From contig JAQBPS010000464.1 in NCBI GenBank assembly GCA_028287415.1, positions 1 through 6,954 on the forward strand: a stretch of 6,954 nucleotides of DNA, read 5' to 3'. The notes under the pieces are model-generated. The model saw nothing but the letters and a program-made list of their open reading frames with translations. It was not told the DNA's origin and made no database searches. Shown piece after piece: positions 1-5,357 of this stretch. The position numbers were made by a program, and so were the translations under genes. Numbering within the stretch: position 1 is the stretch's first letter; every line of letters starts with the position of its first letter. Source of the stretch: Bacillota bacterium. GTDB taxonomy: Bacteria; Bacillota; Sulfobacillia; Symbiobacteriales; Symbiobacteriaceae.

Positions 1-24
1 GGGGCCCCCCCGGGCCCCCACCCC
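1..24. other. G/C-only tract after the nitroreductase gene
   Basis: Apart from one A at position 20, the first 24 bases consist only of runs of G and C (G4, C7, G3, C5, then C4). On the minus strand this lies directly downstream of the nitroreductase stop codon and reads as long G runs split by CCC, ending in CCCC at the edge. It could be the beginning of a GC hairpin (the GGGCCC and GGGGCCCC units are self-complementary) or a G-quadruplex-capable tract. No T-run is visible because the window ends here, so I do not call it a terminator. Confidence 0.4.
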
Positions 25-25
25 T

Positions 26-616
26 CTATTGCCAATGTTCCTGATCGGTATCGATCCAGGTGGTCTTGTCGGTGGTAGCGATCCGGTGCCGGGGCGGCGC
101 TTGCATGTCCGGGTGACCCAGGTAGACGAAGCCGACCAGCTCATCTTCCGGCCCCAGGCCGAACAGCTGCTTGGTGAGCGGGTGGAGCGTCGCCGGGCCG
201 GTCCGCCAGACCGCCCCCAGCCCGAGGGCATGCGCCGCCAGCAGCATGTTCTGCACGGCAGCGCTGGCCGCTGCGACCTCCTCGACCCGCACGATATTCG
301 GCTTGTCAGTGGGATGCGCAGACACCGCGATGATCACGGGCGCCCGCAGCGCCTTGGCCGCTTCGTTGTGGAGCCTCGCCTGGTTCTCCGGGCTCTCGGG
401 GTCGGCCATTTTCGCGGCAGCGACCGCCGCCATGACCCGGCCCAGCGGCTTGCGCCCCTCACCGGTCAGCACGAAGAATCGCCAGGGCTCCGTGTGGTGG
501 TGGTTCGGTGCCCAGGTGCCGGCCTCGAGGATCTGTTCCACCAGGGCCCGGTCCACCGGCTCCGGCAGTACCTTGCCAATGCTGGCACGGGAGCGAATCG
601 CTTCAAACACGTCCAT
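26..616 (-). CDS. Nitroreductase family protein, YdjA-like (FMN-dependent oxidoreductase)
   Basis: A 196-residue protein of the FMN-binding nitroreductase family, most like the compact YdjA subgroup. The family uses NAD(P)H and FMN to reduce nitro groups or other electrophiles in the cytoplasm; the physiological substrate here cannot be read from sequence. The N-terminal R8-S-R10 followed by S-I-G-K is the usual flavin-phosphate region. A36-P-N-H-H-H-T-E-P-W-R-F-F-V49 is the family's strongly conserved segment. W137-R-T-G140 and G162-F-V-Y-L-G167 match the YdjA-type C-terminal half. Length is normal for the subgroup, and there is no signal peptide or membrane segment. I chose the ATG at 616 because GAGGTG lies 11 nt upstream. 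An in-frame TTG at 637 would add seven residues but has no ribosome binding site. The gene follows the hydrolase by 57 nt, so it may be the last gene of the operon or be read separately. Confidence 0.9.
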   Translation of the reverse strand: MDVFEAIRSRASIGKVLPEPVDRALVEQILEAGTWAPNHHHTEPWRFFVLTGEGRKPLGRVMAAVAAAKMADPESPENQARLHNEAAKALRAPVIIAVSAHPTDKPNIVRVEEVAAASAAVQNMLLAAHALGLGAVWRTGPATLHPLTKQLFGLGPEDELVGFVYLGHPDMQAPPRHRIATTDKTTWIDTDQEHWQ

Positions 617-647
617 AACGTTGTGAGCACCTCGCAAAGCTTAGATC

Positions 648-676
648 AATATAGTGTGTACGCGAGGCAAGGTTTA
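648..676 (-). promoter_or_regulatory. Weak candidate promoter for the nitroreductase gene
   Basis: On the minus strand TATATT (653-648) matches five of six bases of the -10 consensus and would place transcription start about 25 nt before the ATG at 616. The -35 position at 17-nt spacing (676-671, TAAACC) matches only three of six and overlaps the hydrolase stop codon. The -10 is flanked by a 6-bp inverted repeat, CCTCGC at 630-635 and GCGAGG at 662-667. This short AT-richer gap stands out between GC-rich genes, but the promoter call is tentative. Confidence 0.22.
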
Positions 677-1558
677 TGCCGAGAACTGATCCCAGACTGC
701 CTTACCGATCCGGGCGATCGCATCTGCGGCAGCCGCCGTTTCGTCACCGCACCCGCCCGACAGGCAGCTTGCGATGACCGGCCCCGCCGGGGTGTAGATG
801 ATGCCCACGTCGTTGCGCACGCCCCAGATCGAGCCGGTCTTGTGCGCCAGCTTCGCATCTTCCGGCAGCAGCCGGGGCAGCCGGTCCCGGATCTGCTGCC
901 GCTTCAGCACGGCCAGCGCCGCCTCGCTGGAGACGGCGTCAAACGCCTCGCCCTTACACAACAGTTCGAGCAAGATGCCCATTTCCCTGGCTGTGCCAAC
1001 ATCGTTCTCGAGGCTGTTCGAGTAGGCGATCGCGTTATCATCCCGCTCGCCCGCATTGGCCCGGCGCTCATACTCTGCGACCAGCTCCGGCTCGGGCGGG
1101 CTGCCGGGGTTCGCCAGGCCGAAGCAGTTGTACAGGAGCGTCCGGCAGTCCATCGTCACGCGGATGTTCTTGAGCCCCAGCCTGTCCATCGCCCGGTTCG
1201 TATTCTCCAGCCCCACCTGGGCGATCACCATGTCGGTGGCCGTATTGTCCGAGCGGATGATCATCAGCGTCACGAGATCCTGGAGCGTCGGCTGAAGCCC
1301 GGGGTCCAGCTCCTTGAGGATGCCCGATCCCGGAGACGGGTGCGTCAGCTCGATCCGGTCGCCCGGGCGCAGCCGCCCCTCCCGCACCTGGCGGCAGTAC
1401 TCCACCAGGACCGGCACCTTGAGCACGCTCGCCAGCGGGTAGCGTTCGTCCGCCCCCACGGCCCACTCCTGGCCGCTCTTCAGTGCTTTCACGTAGATCC
1501 CCAGCTTGCCCGCCGGCAAGCCGGCCGCAATCTGCTCCAACTGTTGCTGCAATGACAA
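674..1558 (-). CDS. Class A beta-lactamase-fold serine hydrolase, no export signal
   Basis: A 294-residue protein with the three hallmarks of the penicillin-recognising serine enzymes in the right order: S44-V-L-K47 (nucleophile and general base), S103-D-N105, and K240-T-G242 followed by S. The S-to-SDN distance (59) equals that of TEM-type enzymes, but SDN-to-KTG is about 33 residues longer, with a Pro/Glu-rich insertion around residues 148-175. The Glu166-xx-Leu-Asn signature of true class A beta-lactamases is not recognisable; E171-xxx-N175 is the only similar spacing. It may therefore be an esterase, amidase or peptidase rather than an antibiotic-resistance enzyme. No signal peptide or lipobox is present and there are six cysteines, which suggests a cytosolic protein. 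The gene starts 14 nt behind the second permease gene, as its operon partner. The start is uncertain: TTG at 1558 has AAAGG 9 nt upstream, while TTG at 1567 (three more residues) has none. Confidence 0.87.
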   Translation of the reverse strand: MSLQQQLEQIAAGLPAGKLGIYVKALKSGQEWAVGADERYPLASVLKVPVLVEYCRQVREGRLRPGDRIELTHPSPGSGILKELDPGLQPTLQDLVTLMIIRSDNTATDMVIAQVGLENTNRAMDRLGLKNIRVTMDCRTLLYNCFGLANPGSPPEPELVAEYERRANAGERDDNAIAYSNSLENDVGTAREMGILLELLCKGEAFDAVSSEAALAVLKRQQIRDRLPRLLPEDAKLAHKTGSIWGVRNDVGIIYTPAGPVIASCLSGGCGDETAAAADAIARIGKAVWDQFSA

Positions 1559-1572
1559 GGCGACCAACCTTT

Positions 1573-2406
1573 CTATTTCAGACGGGGATCCAGGGCGTCA
1601 CGGAGGCCGTCGCCCACCAGGTTGAGGCAGAGGATCACCGTTGTGATCACCGCACCGGGCAGGGCCACCATCCAGGGGGCGGTCAGCATGAAGCTCCGCC
1701 CCTGGTTCAGGATGGCGCCCCATTCCGGGTTCGGCGGCTGCACGCCGAGCCCGAGGAAGCTGAGTGCGGAGGCCGACAGAATCGACCCCGCCAGGCCGAA
1801 GGTCGTCACCACAATCAGGGGGCCCAGCACATTCGGCAGCAGGTGCCGCACCATGATCCCGATGTCCCGCACGCCGACCGCCCGGGCCGCCTCCACATAC
1901 TCCGCTTCCCTGGCCGAGAGGACCGAGGCGCGCACGACCCGCACATAGGACGGAATCGAGAAGATGCCGACCGCGATCATCACATTTTGGAGGCCGGCCC
2001 CCAGCGTGGCGACGATCGCGATCTCGAGCAGCAGGCCGGGCACCGACAGCAGAATATCCATTGCCCGGCTGATGGCGGAATCGGCGCCCTTGTAAAAGCC
2101 CGATAGCAGGCCCAGGGCGGTGCCGAAAATCATGCCCACCAGCACGGCGATCACGCCGACGGAGAGCGAGAGTCGCCCGCCCCAGAGCATGCGTGAGAGC
2201 AGATCCCGCCCAAGCTCGTCCGTCCCCAGCAGGTGGCCGAGCGACGGCCCCTGGAGCCGAACGGCGTAGTTCGGCTTGATTGGATCATACGGCGCCAACA
2301 GGGGCGCCAGCAATACCAAAAGAATAATCAGCGAAAGAATCGCCAGACCGATGACGCCGCCCTTATGCCGGAGGAACCGGCGGAGGGCGCCAGCCCAAAA
2401 GCCCAT
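1573..2406 (-). CDS. Peptide ABC transporter inner-membrane permease, DppC/OppC type
   Basis: A 277-residue integral membrane protein, the second permease of a dipeptide/oligopeptide/nickel-class ABC importer. The first hydrophobic segment (about residues 17-38) is followed by an external stretch, then the family block G61-T-D-E-L-G-R-D-L-L-S-R72 typical of DppC/OppC/NikC. The cytoplasmic EAA loop that contacts the ATPase is at about 169-195 (EYVEAARAVGV, then IMVRHLLPN). L215-S-F-L-G-L-G-V-Q-P-P with PEWG to 230 and the C-terminal N-L-V-G-D-G-L-R-D (262-270) with LDPRL complete the signature. Length is typical. The start is ATG 2406: AGGAGG lies 8 nt upstream, whereas the in-frame GTG at 2415 abuts that site and cannot use it. 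It lies 13 nt after the DppB-type gene and pairs with it as a heterodimeric membrane channel. Whether the cargo is a peptide or another family-5 ligand is not decided by sequence. Confidence 0.95.
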   Translation of the reverse strand: MGFWAGALRRFLRHKGGVIGLAILSLIILLVLLAPLLAPYDPIKPNYAVRLQGPSLGHLLGTDELGRDLLSRMLWGGRLSLSVGVIAVLVGMIFGTALGLLSGFYKGADSAISRAMDILLSVPGLLLEIAIVATLGAGLQNVMIAVGIFSIPSYVRVVRASVLSAREAEYVEAARAVGVRDIGIMVRHLLPNVLGPLIVVTTFGLAGSILSASALSFLGLGVQPPNPEWGAILNQGRSFMLTAPWMVALPGAVITTVILCLNLVGDGLRDALDPRLK

Positions 2407-2414
2407 CCACGGCA

Positions 2415-2420
2415 CCTCCT
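2415..2420 (-). promoter_or_regulatory. Ribosome binding site deciding the DppC-type start
   Basis: Minus-strand AGGAGG sits 8 nt before the ATG at 2406 and overlaps the last base of the DppB-type stop codon (TGA, 2422-2420). The overlap suggests translational coupling of the two permeases, and the spacing rules out the GTG at 2415 as the start. Confidence 0.8.
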
Positions 2421-3376
2421 CAGCTGTACTTTACCTTGGGGTCGAGCAGTGAGTAGCTCAGGTCGACGAGCAGGTTGACGCCGACGAAGATGATCGAGAC
2501 CAGGAGCACCGTGCCCTGGATCAGCGGCAGGTCGCGGTTGAACACGGCGGTGACGCCGAGGCGCCCGACGCCAGGCCACGCGAAGATGATCTCGGTCAGG
2601 AAGGCGCCGCCCAGCAGCCCGCCCAGCTGCAGGCCGAGGACGGTCACCACGGGAATCATGGCGTTGCGCAGCGCATGCTTGATGATGACCGTCCACTCTT
2701 GCAGCCCCTTGGCCCGGGCGGTGCGTACGTAGTCCTGCCGGAGCACGTCCAGCACGCTGGACCGGGTCAGCCGGGCGAGAATGGCGGCGGCCCGGGCGCC
2801 CAGGGTGAAGGCAGGCAGCGCGATTGACGCCCACCACGCAGCCGAAAGCACCGGCCCCGCCCGGCCGCTGGACGGGGCAAACGCCAGCATCGGCAACCCC
2901 TGCTTGTTGGCGAAGAGCAGTTGCAGGAGCAAGGCCAGCACAAAGGAGGGCATCGCCACCCAGAGCATCGACAGCAGCATGGTGATGTAGTCAGCAGCAC
3001 TGCCCCGCCGGACCGCGGCGATGGTACCGGCGGTCACCCCGATCGCGACCGCCACCAGCAGCGCCACGACCGTGAGTTCCACCGTAGCGGGAAAGCGGGT
3101 GAAGATCTCCTCGAGGATCGGGCGCCCGGTGCGGATGGAAGTGCCCCAGTTGCCGTGCGCCAGGTTGACCAGGTAGGTCCAGAATTGGACAGGCAGGGGC
3201 TGGTCCAGGCCGTAGGCCGCCCTCAGCCTGGCGATATCCTCCGCGCTGGCGTAGTCGGGCACCAGCACGCTGATCGGGTCGCCGGGGGCCGCATGTGCCA
3301 TGAGGAAGGTGAGCACGGAGATGCCCAGGATGGTGGGGATGGCCAGAAGCAGCCGGCGCAGCACATAGCGGCCCAA
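2420..3376 (-). CDS. Peptide ABC transporter inner-membrane permease, DppB/OppB type
   Basis: A 318-residue integral membrane protein, the first permease of the same importer. The N-terminus (RYVLRRLLLAIPTILGIS, then a hydrophobic helix to about residue 28) and P31-G-D-P are classic for DppB/OppB/NikB. A periplasm/exterior-facing region with Y55-G-L-D-Q-P60 and N76-W-G-T-S80 follows. Further helices lie around 98-121, 130-155, 180-200, 240-262 and 285-310. The EAA-type coupling loop is at about 216-245 (YVRTARAKGL, then ALRNAMIP), then F265-A-W-P-G-V-G-R-L273, ending with LDPKVKY. Length is typical for the family. The start is the weak point: TTG 3376 is 3 nt after the stop of the binding-protein gene and has no well-placed ribosome binding site (AAGGA is 13 nt away), so translation is probably coupled to the upstream gene. 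A GTG at 3364 is an alternative but would cut the conserved N-terminus. Confidence 0.95.
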   Translation of the reverse strand: MGRYVLRRLLLAIPTILGISVLTFLMAHAAPGDPISVLVPDYASAEDIARLRAAYGLDQPLPVQFWTYLVNLAHGNWGTSIRTGRPILEEIFTRFPATVELTVVALLVAVAIGVTAGTIAAVRRGSAADYITMLLSMLWVAMPSFVLALLLQLLFANKQGLPMLAFAPSSGRAGPVLSAAWWASIALPAFTLGARAAAILARLTRSSVLDVLRQDYVRTARAKGLQEWTVIIKHALRNAMIPVVTVLGLQLGGLLGGAFLTEIIFAWPGVGRLGVTAVFNRDLPLIQGTVLLVSIIFVGVNLLVDLSYSLLDPKVKYS

Positions 3377-3379
3377 ACC

Positions 3380-4996
3380 CTATTTCACATCCTTGTAAGC
3401 GTCGTAGAGGTAGAGCGTGCCGTCCGGAGCGTTCTTGATGCCCTTGACTTCGTTGCGGACCGCGGTGATGTACTTGTTGGTGTAGAGCGGCACCCACGGG
3501 GCGTTCTGGAGGATGTGGGTCTGGGCCTGCTGGTAGACCTTCAGCCGGTCATCGAGGTTCAGGGTGACCCGGCCCTGCTCCAGCAGCTTGTCGAGGTCGC
3601 TGTTCACGTAGTGGACGCGGTTCGAGTTGGCGAGGCGGGAGGAGTGGAGGAAGTTGAACAGAATGTCCGGGTCGCTCCACCCGTAGGCGATCAGCACGGA
3701 GTCATGCTCGCCCTTGGGCGTGGCAGCCAGGAGGCTGGCGGACTCCAGCGTCTTGATCGTGACGGTGATCCCCAGCTTGGCAATCTGGTTCTGCACCACC
3801 TCGGCCACCCTGGGGTACGGCTGGGAGGTGTAGGTCATGATTTCGAAGGTGAGCGGTTTGCCGCCCTTCTCCCACTTGCCGGCCGCGTTCTTGGTGAAGC
3901 CGGCCTCGGTCAGGAGCTGGCCGGCCTTGGCCAGGTCCAGCGGCCAGCCCTTGCTCTTCAGCCCCTCATCATAGCCCCAGACGCTGGGCGAGATCGGCGT
4001 GTAGTTTGCGACCGCCAGCCCGAACAGGCCGTTGGTGACCAACTCATCCCGGTCGATCGTGCTGGCGATTGCCTGGCGGACCTTCGGATCGCTGAAGGGT
4101 GCCTTCTGGCTGTTGATGCCGAGGTAGACGACGCCGGCCGCCGTGCTCTCCAGGAACTGATAGCCCGGGCTCTTGCGGATCGCCTCGACCTGCGGGCCGG
4201 GGATATCCAGCACGTCGATTTCACCGTTCTGGAGGGCGAGCAACTGGGAGTTCTCGTCCGGCACGTGCTTGAAGACGACGCGGTCAAAGAGCATGGCGCC
4301 CTTGTTCGTGGCCCAGTCCGGGCTCTGCGTCCAGTCCGGGTTTTTCTCCAGGACGATGCTGTCGCTGTTCTGCCACTTGACGAACTTGAAGGCGCCGGTG
4401 CCGACTGGCTCCCGCCCGAACGCATCGCCCTTCTCCTTGACAGCCTTGGGCGGCAGGGGTGCGAGGAAGCTGGTGCTCAGGTTTTGAAAGATCGGGGCGT
4501 AGGGCTCCTTGAAGTAGACCTTGACCTCGTAGTCATTGACGATCTCGGTCTTCTCGTAGGGCCCCATAAAGCCGCCGCTCTGCGGGGATTTGGTCTCCTT
4601 GGCCACCGCCCGGTCAAAGGTGAACTTGACCGACTCGGCGTTGAACGGCTCGCCGTTGTGGAACTTGACCCCCTGCTTCAGGTTGAACGTGATGACCTTG
4701 CCGTCCGGGCTGACCTGCCACTTTTCGGCGAGCGCCGGATAGTACTTGCGGTCCGGGCCCTTGACCACCAGTGTGTCGTAGATGAGGCTGTGAACGGCGC
4801 CAACGTCGGGCGTCTTTTCCGGGTCCAGGGAGGTGGGGTCGGAGCCGTAGGCGAACGTGAAGGTGCCGCCTTTGCGGTTGGCCCCGGACGTTGCGCTCGC
4901 CGCGTCGGGCGGATTTTTCCCGGCGCAGCCCGTGACCACCACCAATAAGGCTGCCAACATCGCTCCTGCAACGGTGCGGATTCGAAGGTGCTGCAT
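3380..4996 (-). CDS. Family-5 extracellular solute-binding lipoprotein (peptide/nickel ABC importer)
   Basis: A 538-residue substrate-binding protein (SBP_bac_5, the DppA/OppA/NikA superfamily) that captures ligand outside the membrane and delivers it to the two permeases encoded just downstream. Residues 1-24 form a lipoprotein signal: positive MQHLRIR, a hydrophobic stretch, then V21-T-G-C24 as lipobox, so Cys24 should be lipidated. After a Ser/Ala/Asn-rich linker the family signature appears: L89-A-E-K-W93, G109-V-K-F-H-N-G-E-P-F118 with ESVKFTFDR to 129, V198-G-T-G-A-F-K-F205, D303-P-K-V-R-Q-A-I310 with IDRDEL to 319, and the ligand-cleft region Y438-G-W-S-D-P-D444. Length is normal. ATG 4996 is chosen because GGAGG is 7 nt upstream and the signal peptide begins there. 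The reading frame stays open to an ATG at 5089, but that extension would bury the signal peptide and contains the candidate -10 element. It is the first gene of the operon. The exact ligand is unknown. Confidence 0.96.
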   Translation of the reverse strand: MQHLRIRTVAGAMLAALLVVVTGCAGKNPPDAASATSGANRKGGTFTFAYGSDPTSLDPEKTPDVGAVHSLIYDTLVVKGPDRKYYPALAEKWQVSPDGKVITFNLKQGVKFHNGEPFNAESVKFTFDRAVAKETKSPQSGGFMGPYEKTEIVNDYEVKVYFKEPYAPIFQNLSTSFLAPLPPKAVKEKGDAFGREPVGTGAFKFVKWQNSDSIVLEKNPDWTQSPDWATNKGAMLFDRVVFKHVPDENSQLLALQNGEIDVLDIPGPQVEAIRKSPGYQFLESTAAGVVYLGINSQKAPFSDPKVRQAIASTIDRDELVTNGLFGLAVANYTPISPSVWGYDEGLKSKGWPLDLAKAGQLLTEAGFTKNAAGKWEKGGKPLTFEIMTYTSQPYPRVAEVVQNQIAKLGITVTIKTLESASLLAATPKGEHDSVLIAYGWSDPDILFNFLHSSRLANSNRVHYVNSDLDKLLEQGRVTLNLDDRLKVYQQAQTHILQNAPWVPLYTNKYITAVRNEVKGIKNAPDGTLYLYDAYKDVK

Positions 4997-5001
4997 CGCT
5001 G

Positions 5002-5008
5002 TTCCTCC
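5002..5008 (-). promoter_or_regulatory. Strong ribosome binding site of the solute-binding protein gene
   Basis: Minus-strand GGAGGAA with the GGAGG core 7 nt before ATG 4996. It is the site that decides between this start and the upstream in-frame ATG at 5089, which has no such sequence. Confidence 0.88.
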
Positions 5009-5066
5009 ATCCAGTGGTGTGTGGCGGCCGGACCTGGGCAAACCTATTTGTCTATTCGTAATGTTA

Positions 5067-5095
5067 ACTGTATTGTCCTTCTGGTGCATTGTCTA
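5067..5095 (-). promoter_or_regulatory. Candidate sigma70/sigmaA promoter of the importer operon
   Basis: On the minus strand TAGACA (5095-5090, five of six to TTGACA) is followed after exactly 17 nt by TACAGT (5072-5067, four of six to TATAAT). Transcription would start near 5060, giving a leader of about 64 nt before ATG 4996. The placement between the inverted repeat and the first gene of the operon is what one would expect. A separate perfect TATAAT at 5137-5132 exists but has no convincing -35 partner. The promoter is inferred from sequence only. Confidence 0.5.
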
Positions 5096-5183
5096 AGTAT
5101 GAGACACCTGCTGGCGCAGTCGGGAGTGGTGATTATAAGCGCCTTGTGCGTGAGGGGTAGTTCATGAATAAATCATTTTATAG

Positions 5184-5291
5184 CCACGGATTTCACGGAT
5201 TACACTGATTCGGGCATAAATATATAAAAAACATGTTCACCTGATCATCTGTGTTTGGATCTGAAATCGGTGTAACCCGTGAAATCCGTGG
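5184..5291. repeat. Large inverted repeat with 27-nt arms built of 9-nt iterations
   Basis: The arms lie at 5184-5210 and 5265-5291 and match as reverse complements over 27 nt with two differences; the 54-nt spacer is AT-rich. Each arm is three degenerate 9-nt units: the left arm reads roughly CACGGATTT, CACGGATTA, CACTGATTC in the frame beginning at 5185, and the right arm gives AATCGGTGT, AACCCGTGA, AATCCGTGG. It lies in an AT-rich stretch between GC-rich genes, 6 nt from the terminator's T-tract. From memory, intergenic repeats of the CCACGGATT-ACACGGATT style recur in many unrelated bacterial genomes; I cannot verify the family here. No transposase or flanking target duplication is seen. 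Confidence 0.85.
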
Positions 5292-5297
5292 CCATAT

Positions 5298-5350
5298 AAA
5301 AAGGCAAGCCCCCGTCACCCGCAACATGCGGGCGACGGGGGCTTTTTGCC
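5298..5350 (-). terminator. Rho-independent terminator of ptsI, possibly bidirectional
   Basis: An 11-bp perfect stem (5306-5316 with 5334-5344), one mismatch, then five more base pairs (5318-5322 with 5328-5332) closes a 5-nt AACAT loop. On the minus strand the hairpin starts about 14 nt after the ptsI stop codon and is followed, after TTGCC, by five T (5302-5298). On the plus strand it is followed immediately by TTTTT (5343-5347), so it could stop transcription from either side, although no plus-strand gene points into it. It separates ptsI from the importer operon. Confidence 0.92.
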
Positions 5351-5357
5351 TCGTGTT

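Noticed and set aside
29..1555. A 508-codon open frame on the plus strand across the nitroreductase and hydrolase genes
   Set aside because: Same shadow effect: it spans two clear minus-strand genes and the gap between them, and the translation is Arg/His/Gln-rich low-complexity with no family features.
2921..4948. A 675-codon open frame on the plus strand, antisense to the binding-protein and DppB-type genes
   Set aside because: It mirrors the codon pattern of GC-rich minus-strand genes, its translation is rich in Arg/Gly/Asp/Val/His without any recognisable domain, and the opposite strand encodes two unmistakable family proteins.
4997..5089. N-terminal extension of the solute-binding protein to the ATG at 5089
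   Set aside because: It lacks a ribosome binding site, would place 31 polar residues before the lipoprotein signal, and includes the candidate -10 element; ATG 4996 has a strong GGAGG at 7 nt.
5099..5167. A 22-codon plus-strand open frame with a somewhat hydrophobic middle in the intergenic region
   Set aside because: No ribosome binding site precedes its ATG, it overlaps the opposite-strand promoter region, and at this length chance is a sufficient explanation.
5184..5350. CRISPR-like array from the repeated CACGGATT units
   Set aside because: Units are 9 nt, contiguous and degenerate, arranged as an inverted pair without uniform spacers, and no cas genes are present.
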